NCBI GenBank assembly: GCA_963676075.2
Contig: CAXXNZ010000027.1
Coordinates: forward strand, 1 to 64,000
Reading direction: 5' to 3'
DNA length: 64,000 nucleotides
From: JAHJQZ01 sp963676075
GTDB lineage: Bacteria; Pseudomonadota; Alphaproteobacteria; Rhizobiales; Devosiaceae
Below, in pieces: positions 44,860 through 53,574 of this stretch. The translations under genes were made by a program, and so were the position numbers. The notes beneath the pieces are model-generated. The model made no database searches. It worked only from the letters and a program-made list of their open reading frames with translations, and was not told the DNA's origin. Position 1 is the first letter of the stretch, and each line of letters begins with the position of its first letter.

Positions 44860-45272
44860 AACGGCGTCCTTTCGATACCGATTAGAGCGAGCGAATGTAA
44901 ATGGAGCAGCGGCGCGAGGCTCAATCTGTGCAACAGATACTGCACGCGGGTGCATAGCCACGGACTGTATCGTCAAAATGACAGCAATTTTTCAGGTTCT
45001 GAACGACATGCACATTGTGCACGCGCTGTCACAATTTCCGCGCGACAACTGCATCACGATCAAAGAACGGTCTGGCGGGACGAACGCCGCGTTTGCCGGA
45101 TAGGCAGCGGCGCAGGGGTTCATTCTAGCGTGGGCAAGTGACGCTGGTGTGATGGTTGGTTTTTGGCACGTCGGAGTGTCGGCAGATGCTGGCCAATGAC
45201 GTCGCAACGCGAGCCCCGCACCAGATCCCCTCATCGCACGCCGACCCAGCTCGAACCGGCGTGATGGCGTGA
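44860..45272. other. Regulatory intergenic region between the LacI-type gene and its presumed operon
   Basis: 413 bases with no credible gene. It holds two palindromes of the form TGCAC-N-GTGCA (listed separately) and an AT-rich patch at 44975-45000 suitable for a promoter. The distal part, 45100-45272, shows nothing recognisable. Confidence 0.5.
44941..45021. promoter_or_regulatory. Paired palindromes, candidate LacI-family operators
   Basis: TGCACGCGGGTGCA (44941-44954) and TGCACATTGTGCA (45009-45021, perfect) share TGCAC/GTGCA arms. Their centres are about 67 bases apart, upstream of the binding-protein gene and downstream of the LacI-type gene. Paired sites could permit looping. Confidence 0.5.
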
Positions 45273-46262
45273 TTATCGCCGCGGCGTGACCGTGCCGCGG
45301 CGGACATACTCGGTTTCGATCCTGTACTGGCCGGGCTTGGCGCTCGGTTCGGTCAGCAAGGTCGTGATCAAGGCGATGATCTGTTCGGCGTGCTCGCGGA
45401 TGGTGGAGAGATTATACGCTCCCCAATGAGCCGACGGCGTATCGTCATAGCCGACGACGCTGATGTCCTCGGGCACCTTGCGCCCGAGTTCGAGCCGAAG
45501 CGCATCGAGCGCGGCGAAGGCGGTGATGTCGTTGGCGCAGAATAGTGCATCGGGCAGTTCGCCGGACGCGAACATGCGCCGGGTTTCGGCATAGCCGCGA
45601 TCGTAGGAGAAATCGCCCTGGCCTTCGGCGGTCAGAGTTAGTCCGTGCCGAACCATGGCATCGATCAGAGCGTTGCGGCGCTCATCGGCATTCTCCGCAG
45701 TCAGGCGTCCGCCGATGAAACCGATCGTTCGGTGACGGGTGGCAGCCAGATCGGCAACCATCTCGTCGATTCCGGAACGCTGGTCGATGATCACGGCGTC
45801 GACCTCGTCCTCGCCTGACCAGTGATGATTGAGCATGACCGGTCGGGTTTCCGTGGCGATGTTCTGTACCGCGACCGGGCTGACGCTGTCGGCCATGACA
45901 ATGACACCGCGCAGCGGATAGGTGATCGTCTGCCTGAGCGAGACGATCCCGTCTTCGCTCGGCACCACCGGTACCAGCAAAGGCACGTAGCCCATCTCCT
46001 GCACCGCGTTCCACAAGGCATTGTAGAAAAAGGGCGAACGATCATCAGGCCGTTTGTTGATGACAATGGCAACCAGATTGCTCTGCTTGCTGGCAAGACT
46101 CGAAGCGATGGCATTGGGCCGGTAGTTGAGCTGCTGGGCCGCCTTGACGATGCGTTCGCGCTTCTCGCTCGAAACGAATCCCTTGCCTGAGAAGGTGCGT
46201 GAAACCGCCGACCGGGACACACCGGCCAATCGCGCCACGTCATTTGCCGTTGCGGATTTCAC
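45273..46262 (-). CDS. LacI-family transcriptional regulator
   Basis: 329 residues: HTH at the N-terminus (TANDVARLAGVSRSAVSRTFSG, then ERIVKAAQQLNYRPNAIASSLASK, the hinge), followed by a periplasmic-binding-protein-like sensor (SNLVAIVINKRPDD, DAVIIDQRSGIDEMVADL, TIGFIGG, PDALFCANDITAFAALDAL, ISVVGYDDTPSA). Same strand as, and upstream of, the CehA-containing Opp operon, so it probably represses it; two palindromes lie between. LacI proteins often sense sugars, which may say something about the imported compound. Confidence 0.93.
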   Translation of the reverse strand: MKSATANDVARLAGVSRSAVSRTFSGKGFVSSEKRERIVKAAQQLNYRPNAIASSLASKQSNLVAIVINKRPDDRSPFFYNALWNAVQEMGYVPLLVPVVPSEDGIVSLRQTITYPLRGVIVMADSVSPVAVQNIATETRPVMLNHHWSGEDEVDAVIIDQRSGIDEMVADLAATRHRTIGFIGGRLTAENADERRNALIDAMVRHGLTLTAEGQGDFSYDRGYAETRRMFASGELPDALFCANDITAFAALDALRLELGRKVPEDISVVGYDDTPSAHWGAYNLSTIREHAEQIIALITTLLTEPSAKPGQYRIETEYVRRGTVTPRR

Positions 46263-46818
46263 CTCAACCTCACAGCAACACTACCTCGAATGAATCCATG
46301 TCGAGAAACGGATAGGCCAATTTGACATGACAAAAAAGAAAGAACGTGCGCCTCGACGGCGTCGGCACGCTATTCTCCTGCCTGATCGTTGGCATTGTCT
46401 GCTTTCAACAATCGAAAATGAATAGCCCCGCGTTTTCTAGACGCCCTAAAAGCTCATTCTGTGCTGCCGTACGCACTCGACGGGAGGCAGCATCCCGTTT
46501 CTGACATGCTTGGATCTGCGCCACCGCGTCTCGCTTGAACCGAAGGTCCGCGAAGCGAACTCGTCACTGAAGTTGGCTTTGCCCATAACGGCCTCCTTGC
46601 CTCAAAATTAGGGAAGAAGGCGTCTACAAATCTAAGGGCTATTCAAATCGTGAGATCGCTTCACCTCAGAAGCCTCTCTGGTCCGAAGCATCTCTGGATT
46701 GAACCGCGACAACGCCTGACACGGAATCCGTTTATGAGCTCAGAACCTAGGTCCGGATGCGTGCAAATGGCTGAGAGAGGCGCCCCACTTAAGGCAGGTT
46801 ATCCCGGCCCAGATCCAG
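46263..46818. other. Gene-free stretch containing an IS remnant
   Basis: 556 bases between the LacI-type gene and the Nik/Dpp-type operon. Positions 46443-46645 are a decayed IS3-family end (separate entry). The rest (46263-46440 and 46646-46818) has no coding frame or clear terminator. Confidence 0.5.
46443..46645 (-). mobile_element. IS3-family remnant, copy A (orfA N-terminus)
   Basis: A minus-strand ATG at 46586 with AAGGAGG upstream begins GKANFSDEF; after a short out-of-frame insertion the sense resumes as FKRDAVAQIQACQKRDAASRR. This matches the IS3-group OrfA opening (F.EEFKRDAVAQI). The leader TAGCCC...CTTCTTCCCTAATTTTGAGGCAAGG matches copy B at 51911-52114. OrfB and the far end are missing. 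Confidence 0.65.
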
Positions 46819-47406
46819 CTAAAGCGTCTCAACCCGTGTTGCGATGCGGTCGAGCAGTGCCTGGTCATGGCTGATCGCAAGGATCCCCAAGCCGCGCGAT
46901 GCGCGTGACAACAGACATTGCCAGATGTCCACCTGAGCGACGGGATCAAGCATGGCTGTGATCTCGTCGGCGACGAGATAGCGCAGCTCAGGTGCGAGGG
47001 CTCGAAGCAGCGCAATGCGCTGTAATTCGCCGCCGGAAATCTCGTGTGGATAGCGATCGTACCAGCTCTTTTCGATGCCGAGTTCCTTGCGGGTCTCGTC
47101 GTCCGCTTGCCAGGCTTCCTCGACAATACGACCGATGCGCCAGCGCGGATCGGTGGCGAAGATTGGTGATTGGTGAAGATACTGAACGGGACGGAAACCG
47201 CTCCCTGCCCCTTTTCCGTCGACCGTAATGCGTCCGACGGAAGGAACCAGATGTCCGGCGAGCAACCGTCCGAGGGTCGATTTCCCCCGCCCCGACCAGC
47301 CTGTCAGGCCGACGATCTCACCCGGAGCCACGGCGATATCGACGCCGTCAAGAACCAGCGATGCGCGTGGCGTGTAGCGGTAGCTTATGTTTTCGCCACT
47401 CAACAT
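46819..47406 (-). CDS. Short ABC ATPase of the Nik/Dpp-type importer
   Basis: 195-residue ATPase: Walker A GWSGRGKST, signature ISGGELQR, Walker B YLVADEITAMLDP, H-loop AISHDQ. Unlike other OppF-type proteins here it ends shortly after the H-loop and lacks the C-terminal cysteine/oligopeptide domain, resembling NikE or CntF-like forms. Met15 of the open frame (ATG 47406) is chosen because it overlaps the preceding ATPase by seven bases. Last gene of the operon. Confidence 0.9.
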   Translation of the reverse strand: MLSGENISYRYTPRASLVLDGVDIAVAPGEIVGLTGWSGRGKSTLGRLLAGHLVPSVGRITVDGKGAGSGFRPVQYLHQSPIFATDPRWRIGRIVEEAWQADDETRKELGIEKSWYDRYPHEISGGELQRIALLRALAPELRYLVADEITAMLDPVAQVDIWQCLLSRASRGLGILAISHDQALLDRIATRVETL

Positions 47407-48197
47407 GTCGCTTCTCCGCTGAATCCGTTTTGCGGCAGCGCCTGCCACAAGGCACGCGCATAAGGGGAAAGAAGGCCGCCCCCGTCATCGACAAAGCCCG
47501 AAGCCGGCTCGATCCCGTCGAGACGTCCTCCGCGCATCACGGCGACGCGGTCGGCAAAGGGCAGAACCTCCGCGAGACTGTGTGTAATGACGAGAACGGC
47601 CTTACCCGCATCTGCCAGGGAGCGAAGATGGATGAGAACGCCCTCGGCATTTCGGGAATCGAGTCCGCTGGTGGGTTCGTCGGCGATGACGAGATCGGGA
47701 TCGCCGACGCTGGCGATCGCCATCATCATGCGACGCGCCATGCCGCCGGACAGCTGATGCGGATAGGCATCGGCTGCCTCTTCGTCGAGACCATAGCGGG
47801 ACAGAAGGTCGACGATGTCGGAGTCCTTGAGACGGCGTCCGGCGCGCTGGCCGGCCCAGACGATCTGCTTGCGACAGCGCGTCATCGGGTCGAGATGACT
47901 GACCGATTGCGGCACCAGCGCCATGCGTCGGCCGCACAATTTTGCCCGTTGCACCTGATCGAGGATGATCCCGTCGAAGCGTAGGCGCCCGTGCGTCACG
48001 GCATTTTCCGGCAGAATGCCAAAAATGGCATGGGCCAATAGGCTTTTGCCGGCGCCGGAGGCACCGATCAAGGCGAGAACCTCGCCACGCTCGACGCCAA
48101 AACTGAGGCCTTCGAGGACATGAAGTTCGCGCTGCCGCACCAAGCCGTCATAGCGGGAAAACCCGATCGACAGCTGTTCAACCGAAAGAAGCGTCAT
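47400..48197 (-). CDS. ABC ATPase of the Nik/Dpp-type importer (NikD-like)
   Basis: 265 residues: Walker A GASGAGKS, Walker B LVIADEPTSGLD, H-loop VITHSL. The signature is LSGGMARRMMM, so the usual Gln before Arg is replaced by Ala, a less common form. Start ATG at 48197 overlaps the upstream permease stop by four bases. Pairs with the short ATPase that follows. Confidence 0.9.
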   Translation of the reverse strand: MTLLSVEQLSIGFSRYDGLVRQRELHVLEGLSFGVERGEVLALIGASGAGKSLLAHAIFGILPENAVTHGRLRFDGIILDQVQRAKLCGRRMALVPQSVSHLDPMTRCRKQIVWAGQRAGRRLKDSDIVDLLSRYGLDEEAADAYPHQLSGGMARRMMMAIASVGDPDLVIADEPTSGLDSRNAEGVLIHLRSLADAGKAVLVITHSLAEVLPFADRVAVMRGGRLDGIEPASGFVDDGGGLLSPYARALWQALPQNGFSGEATC

Positions 48198-49057
48198 TTG
48201 TGGGCCTGCCTTGGATCGAGGAGCAGACGGAGACCGTTGCCGATCGCATCGAAGCACAGGACGAGCAGCAAGAGGCTCAGTCCCGGATAGAGCCCCAGCC
48301 ACCACTTGCCGGCGGTCAGATAGCGCATCGAATCCGACAGCAGTACGCCGATGGCCGGCTTGGTCGGCTCAAGGCCGAAGCCGATGAAGGTCAGCCCGGC
48401 TTCGTGCAGGATGGCATGCGGAAACAGCAGCACCAGCCCGACAAGCATCTGCGGAACGAGATGAGGCAGAAAATGGTGGCGACCGATGTACCACCAGGAC
48501 TTGCCAAAACTGCGCGACGACACGACGAAATCGGCGTGGCGCAGCTGCAGGATTTCGGCCCGAAGAATACGCGTCAGCCGCGGCCAGTGCGTGACGGCAA
48601 CAGCGATGATCACGGCATGTGTGCCACCGCCAAGCGCGAAGGAAATGAGGATCAGAAGCACCAGGTGCGGCAGGCCCATGGTCGCATCGACAAGGAAGGA
48701 CACGAGCATGTCGGCCCAGCGGCCGCAGGTTGTCGCGAAGGTCGACAAAAGGACGGCGATAAACGCCGACATCGTGGCGGCAAAAAGCCCGACCCACAAG
48801 CTGACGTTAAGCCCGTGAACAGTGCGGGCGAACATGTCGTGCCCGAACTGATCGGTGCCGAACCAGTGCGCGAAGGACGGCGGAGCGAGACGTTCGGCAA
48901 AGTCAGGATCAATGCCGAAGCCACCAAAGGCGATTGAGCCGATGATGATGAAGCCGATCCCGGCAAGGCCTATGCCGGTGGCGATGAGCGTTGCGATCCG
49001 TGTGTTGAGGCGAAAGCCCGGCGTCTCAACGGCACCGGTCTGGATGGCTTCGGTCAT
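48194..49057 (-). CDS. ABC permease of the Nik/Dpp-type importer (NikC/DppC-like)
   Basis: 287-residue inner-membrane permease. First helix LIATGIGLAGIGFIIIGSIAF, family motif HWFGTDQFGHDMFARTVHGL, and EAA loop GRHHFLPHLVPQMLVGLVLLFPHAILHEAGLTFIGFG. Overlaps both neighbours by four bases, a tightly coupled operon. Confidence 0.93.
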   Translation of the reverse strand: MTEAIQTGAVETPGFRLNTRIATLIATGIGLAGIGFIIIGSIAFGGFGIDPDFAERLAPPSFAHWFGTDQFGHDMFARTVHGLNVSLWVGLFAATMSAFIAVLLSTFATTCGRWADMLVSFLVDATMGLPHLVLLILISFALGGGTHAVIIAVAVTHWPRLTRILRAEILQLRHADFVVSSRSFGKSWWYIGRHHFLPHLVPQMLVGLVLLFPHAILHEAGLTFIGFGLEPTKPAIGVLLSDSMRYLTAGKWWLGLYPGLSLLLLVLCFDAIGNGLRLLLDPRQAHK

Positions 49058-50052
49058 GGGGCAACCTCCAGATCGGGCGTGTCGCCGATACGAGGATCAA
49101 CGACGCGATACAGAATGTCAGCGATGGTGTTGCCTACCGAAACAAACAGCGTCAGGAACAGAGCGATGGCGAGCAGAAGCGGCACGTCGCCCTTGACCCC
49201 GGCTTCGACCGCGGCACGCCCGAGGCCGGGATAGGCAAAGACCTGTTCTGCCAGGACAGAGCCGCCGAACAGTTCGCCGAGCGAAGCAAACAGCACCGTA
49301 ACTGCCGGCAGCGCGGCATTGCGGGCACCATGCCTTATGGCGACATCGATCAATGATGCCCCTTGCGCCCGCGCATAAAGGGCAAAGTCGGATTGCATGA
49401 TTTCGATCATCTTGGCGCGGGTGTGCAGCGTGATCTGCGCCACACCGAGCACGGTCAGCGTGATCAGCGGCAGGATCAAATGATGCAGTCGTTGGAACAG
49501 TGTGACGTCTTCGGGCAAGGCGCCGATGGGCGCAGCGCAGCAGACCGGCGTCCAGTTGAGACCGACGGAGAAGACCACCAACAGGAGTATGGCCAGCCAG
49601 AAGGTCGGCGTCGAGGCCAGAAGATAGGCATAGGTGCGGATGATCCTGTCCAGCCAGGTGTCGGGCATGGCACCGGCGATGACCCCGAGCGCGAAACCGA
49701 ACACCCCCGACAACAGCCAGGCCAATCCCATCAATGGCAATGAGGTCTGGAAGCGTTTGATCAGGATGTCGACGACGGGCGCATTGTAGGTCATCGAGGT
49801 GCCGAGATCGCCCTCGGCAAGATTGCCCAGCCATTTGCCGAACTGGACCAGCGGTGGCTGGTCCAGTCCCCATTTGGCTGCGATGAGGTCGCGTTGTTCC
49901 TGCCCGACCTTGGCGATGTTCGGCCCCAGATAGGCATTGATCGGATCGACCGGCGAAATCTTCGCCAGCGCGAAGGCAACCAAAGCCACTGCGGCCAGCA
50001 CAAGGGCCAGCCGCACAAGCCGGGTCGCCATGAAGGTCGGCCAGTTTGTCAT
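49054..50052 (-). CDS. ABC permease of the Nik/Dpp-type importer (NikB/DppB-like)
   Basis: 332-residue inner-membrane permease starting MATRLVRLALVLAAVALVAFALAKISPVDP. A periplasmic loop contains two adjacent cysteines (WTPVCCAAPIG), an unusual feature. EAA loop ARAQGASLIDVAIRHGARNAALP. It lies seven bases after the binding-protein gene. Confidence 0.93.
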   Translation of the reverse strand: MTNWPTFMATRLVRLALVLAAVALVAFALAKISPVDPINAYLGPNIAKVGQEQRDLIAAKWGLDQPPLVQFGKWLGNLAEGDLGTSMTYNAPVVDILIKRFQTSLPLMGLAWLLSGVFGFALGVIAGAMPDTWLDRIIRTYAYLLASTPTFWLAILLLVVFSVGLNWTPVCCAAPIGALPEDVTLFQRLHHLILPLITLTVLGVAQITLHTRAKMIEIMQSDFALYARAQGASLIDVAIRHGARNAALPAVTVLFASLGELFGGSVLAEQVFAYPGLGRAAVEAGVKGDVPLLLAIALFLTLFVSVGNTIADILYRVVDPRIGDTPDLEVAP

Positions 50053-50059
50053 CGCGGGG

Positions 50060-51640
50060 TTACTCGCACGTCCAGGACCAGTTCTGGATCAGCGCCGTGA
50101 TCGGCCAGCCATGGCCATGCGGCTCAATCTGGGTCGGGCCGATGTCGAGGCACTCGTTGACGTAATAGATGTGGTCGAGATTGACCAGCCAGGCCCAGCC
50201 GGCGAGCCCCTTGGCGGAAAAGCCGGTCGTGCCGTCCCACTCCGCCGCCTGCCAGTCCGGATAGGAGGCTTCGAGGCTCTCGGCCGCCTGCGCGTCCGCG
50301 AAATGCGCATCGACCGTCGGATCGGAGAAATAGCCGGTATTGTAGCTTGCCACGCCGCCCCAACTGCTCTGATAGAGGCTGTAGACCTCAAGCGGGGTGT
50401 GGCTGCCCCAGCCGAACAGAACCGGGCCGGCGTGATTGAGCCGTCCGATGTCCTCCCAGCTCTTGCCGAGCGGGGTGACTTCGATGCCGAGGGCTTTGAG
50501 TTGCTCGGCAACGGTCACGGTCAGTGCCTGACGGGTGGTGTCCGAGGCCGGGTAGACGACGGGGAATGCCGCCCGCAGCCCGTCCTTCACACGCACACCG
50601 TCCGGACCGGGCACCCAGCCAGCTTCATCAAGCAGGGCTTTGGCGGCATCGAGATCGAACGCAACGGCTGCATCGGGGTTGGACCAGGGCAAACCGTCGG
50701 CGGGACCGAAGGCTGGCGTGCCGTGGCCGAGCAGCGCAACATCGACGATCTGGTCCCGGTCGAGGCCGAGATTGATCGCCCGGCGGATGGCGAGGTCGGC
50801 GGTGACATCATTGCCGATCGGATTGCCGTCCGCGGTGGCTTTGCCTTCATCCGGCACCATCGGGAAGGACATGCCGCGATTGTCGACGGAATCGACCACG
50901 ACCTGCTTGAAACCGGCCGGCGGCGCGTCGGCTGTTGCCGCCTGCACAACGACCATGTCAACCTGACCGGCATGGGCCGCGGCAAGACTGGTGTCATTGT
51001 CGGTGAACAGGAAGGTGATCTTCGAAAAGCCCGGCTGCTTGCCGTAGTAGTGCGGGTTCGGCTTGACGATCAGCTGCTCGCCTTCGGTCCACGATACCAT
51101 CTCGTAGGGACCGGATCCCACCGGATGGCGGGAATAGTCGGGGCCATAGCTGTCGGCCGGCACGATGCCGAGGGCGTACAAAAACTCGGAGAAGGTGATC
51201 CAGGGCTGGTTGAGCTTGATCTTAACGGTCGCGTCATCGATTGCCACCGCTTCATCAAGGACCGACAGATCGAGTGTGCCGCCAGCTTCCTTGGCATGGT
51301 TGAAGGTGAAGGCGACATCCTTTGCCGTCAGCGGCGTGCCGTCGGAGAACTTGGCGTCGGTCCTGAGCGTGATCGTCCAGGTCAGCCGATCATCAGACAG
51401 GGACCAGTCAGTCGCCAGATCGGGCTGCGTTGCCATGTTCGCATCGCGCTTCAAAAGGGTCGACTGAAACAGCGGAGACCCATAGCGCCCCCAACCGAGA
51501 AGCGGGTCGTAGCCATTGTCCGGTTCTCCACCGATGGCCAGGATCAGGTCCGATTTGGCAAAGGCCACGCCGCCAGCAGCCAGCGTAGCGGTCGAAACCA
51601 ACAGGGCCACAGCAAGCCCCTTGATGAGTTTGGAGTGCAT
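50060..51640 (-). CDS. Substrate-binding protein of the Nik/Dpp-type importer
   Basis: 526-residue SBP_bac_5 protein with a signal peptide ending near GVAFA/KSD. Typical blocks: LRTDAKFSDGTPLTAKDVAFTFNHA, HPVGSGPYEMVSW and FGWGSHTPLEVYSLYQSS. The C-terminal stretch EPHGHGWPITALIQNWSW carries two histidines. Gene order (binding protein, two permeases, two short ATPases) follows NikABCDE/CntABCDF, so a metal or metallophore ligand is possible, but a peptide is equally allowed. ATG at 51640. No dedicated regulator is adjacent. Confidence 0.9.
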   Translation of the reverse strand: MHSKLIKGLAVALLVSTATLAAGGVAFAKSDLILAIGGEPDNGYDPLLGWGRYGSPLFQSTLLKRDANMATQPDLATDWSLSDDRLTWTITLRTDAKFSDGTPLTAKDVAFTFNHAKEAGGTLDLSVLDEAVAIDDATVKIKLNQPWITFSEFLYALGIVPADSYGPDYSRHPVGSGPYEMVSWTEGEQLIVKPNPHYYGKQPGFSKITFLFTDNDTSLAAAHAGQVDMVVVQAATADAPPAGFKQVVVDSVDNRGMSFPMVPDEGKATADGNPIGNDVTADLAIRRAINLGLDRDQIVDVALLGHGTPAFGPADGLPWSNPDAAVAFDLDAAKALLDEAGWVPGPDGVRVKDGLRAAFPVVYPASDTTRQALTVTVAEQLKALGIEVTPLGKSWEDIGRLNHAGPVLFGWGSHTPLEVYSLYQSSWGGVASYNTGYFSDPTVDAHFADAQAAESLEASYPDWQAAEWDGTTGFSAKGLAGWAWLVNLDHIYYVNECLDIGPTQIEPHGHGWPITALIQNWSWTCE

Positions 51641-52168
51641 CGTTCGTCCTCGATTGTGCGCTTGGGTCCGACGAGGGGGAGAGTCGGATCAGGAAATCAG
51701 TGCGCGCACGCTAGAGGCCAACAAGTATGAAATCGAGTCTTTTTTTTCATACCTCGCGCGACGGCTTGCCGCATTGAGGCATTGCGTTTTCTTGGACTTT
51801 GGGAGTGCAATTCGCCCTGCGTTTAGGGGCACTGTGTCAGCAAAGGTGCTTGAGGCTCACTCAAAACCGCAACAGCACGATTTGGTTGCTGTTGTTTCAG
51901 CAAGAAAGCCATAACCGGCTGGCCATCAGCCGTGCCTGGAACTGCTGGGCCGATCCCTGCGGAGTCGGTCGGCAACAAAGCTGCCAGTGGCCGCGGTCAC
52001 CGACCTGGGCCACCGCGTCAGGCTTGAACGCCTCACTGAAGCTGACTGTACCTGTCCTGGTTCCCTTGCCTCCAAAAGAGGAAAGAAGACGATCAGGAAG
52101 TCCAGGGGCTACCCCCGCTCTGTGAGCGCTGTTTGCCCGACAGACCGGACAAAGATCGGCAGGCTCCC
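51641..52168. other. Gene-free stretch upstream of the Nik/Dpp-type operon
   Basis: 528 bases. The part next to the operon has a poly-T tract (51740-51747) and should include its promoter. Positions 51911-52114 are a second IS3-type remnant. No intact gene on either strand. Confidence 0.5.
51911..52114 (-). mobile_element. IS3-family remnant, copy B (orfA N-terminus)
   Basis: Minus-strand reading gives VSFSEAFKPDAVAQVGDRGHW, recognisable as the IS3-group OrfA opening, but without a start codon and decaying after about 25 residues. The upstream leader, TAGCCCCTGGACTTC followed by CTTTTGGAGGCAAGG, aligns with copy A at 46443-46645, in the same orientation. No transposase could be made. Confidence 0.6.
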
Positions 52169-53404
52169 CTAGCCTGCTCCACCTTCATCGATAATCCCTT
52201 TCGTCACGCTTCCCTCGGCCGGATAGAGCGGGATCAGGCAGGCCTGGAGTGCGTGGTAGATGTCTGCCTTGCCGGCGAACAGAGTGTGGGACGGTTGCAT
52301 GTTTTCGCTCAGCTGCTCGAACCAGCCGCCGTGCTGGCGATCGAGATGGTGGCGGGAGATGGTGTCCCAGATCCTGCGGTACCAGGTTTCGTGGAAATCG
52401 GATGGCCTGTGGGCGATGAGGAAGCGTGCGGCCCCTGCCCCTTCGCAGGACGGCCACCACAGCTTGTCGCGCATGTCCGGCGTGTCCGACCAGTCGAGGT
52501 TGTAGAAGAAACCTCCGAACTTCGTGTCCCAGCCGAGATCGATGGACCTCTCGAAAAGCGCCACGGCCGCCTCGGGCATCCAGTCGTGCTTTTTGCCGCC
52601 GAGCACCCAGAGCTGCAGGGTGAGACGCGCCCATTCGAGCCAATGGCCGGGGGTCGTTCCCGGCGGGCGGAACATCTGGTCGCCGGCATAGTCCTTGTCG
52701 ACGGTCCAATCGGCGTCGAAGTGTTCGGCGACGCGCCAGCCGTTCTCGCCGGCGCGGCGGCGGATGATGAGATCGGCGATGCTTTCCGCCTTGTCGAGAT
52801 AGTCGCGCTCGCCGGTCGCTTCGAAGGCGGCCATCAACGCCTCGGTCATATGCATATTCGAGTTCTGGCCCTGATAGGAACTGATCGGGGTCCAGTCGGC
52901 GTTGAACTCCTCGGCGATGGCGCCGTGCTGGTTCTGCCAGAAACGCGTGTTGATGATGTCGGTGACATCCTCGATCATGCGATCGGCGAGCGGGTGGCCG
53001 ACGAGCTTGGCGCTCGAGGCAGCGAGCAGCGCGAAGGCGTGGCCGTAGCCCTGCTTGCGGCCGTTGTCGGCAGCACCGTTGTTGTCGACGGCCCAGAAAT
53101 AACCGCCGCGTTCGGCATCGCGATGGGTGTTCCACAAATAGTTCATGCCGTGGTCGACGATCGGGTCGGACCCCGGGCGTCCGAGCAGCGAACCAATGGC
53201 ATAGCAATGCACCATGCGGGCCGTGCCGTGGATGCCACGGACGGGGTTGTCGGTCGGCATCGGAGCACCCTCGGGGGTCAGATCATAAAACCCGCCGTCG
53301 GGATTGATCGCCCGTGTCTCGAAATAGGCGAACAGCGCTTCGGCCTGATCGCGAAGCCATTGGCGATGCGTGGGACGGTCCAGCCACGAGGGTGAAAGTG
53401 TCAT
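52169..53404 (-). CDS. AGE-family sugar epimerase/isomerase (YihS-like)
   Basis: 411-residue (alpha/alpha)6-barrel enzyme of the N-acylglucosamine 2-epimerase superfamily. Conserved segments include HGTARMVHCYAIG, GYGHAFALLAAS, QNSNMHMTEALMAAFEATG, EHFDADW, GHWLEWARL and, near the C-terminus, LFAGKADIYHALQA; the last and the Arg/His set resemble YihS-type aldose-ketose isomerases (mannose or sulfoquinovose). The exact sugar cannot be read. ATG at 53404; a GTG at 53413 with AAGGAG close upstream is an alternative. Single gene. Confidence 0.9.
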   Translation of the reverse strand: MTLSPSWLDRPTHRQWLRDQAEALFAYFETRAINPDGGFYDLTPEGAPMPTDNPVRGIHGTARMVHCYAIGSLLGRPGSDPIVDHGMNYLWNTHRDAERGGYFWAVDNNGAADNGRKQGYGHAFALLAASSAKLVGHPLADRMIEDVTDIINTRFWQNQHGAIAEEFNADWTPISSYQGQNSNMHMTEALMAAFEATGERDYLDKAESIADLIIRRRAGENGWRVAEHFDADWTVDKDYAGDQMFRPPGTTPGHWLEWARLTLQLWVLGGKKHDWMPEAAVALFERSIDLGWDTKFGGFFYNLDWSDTPDMRDKLWWPSCEGAGAARFLIAHRPSDFHETWYRRIWDTISRHHLDRQHGGWFEQLSENMQPSHTLFAGKADIYHALQACLIPLYPAEGSVTKGIIDEGGAG

Positions 53405-53574
53405 CGGCTCCACGAGCTCCTTTGCGTTTCGAGGTGACCTCTACACAAGCGCGGCGGGAGTTCCAAGACTGATCCCGCGAGCGACCCGTTTTGGACCAAA
53501 TGACGCGCGAGGTGCGGCAGTGTTCCGGTGTGCAGCCGGGGCAGCTTTCGCCGCCCCGTTTGGCAGGCACCGCT

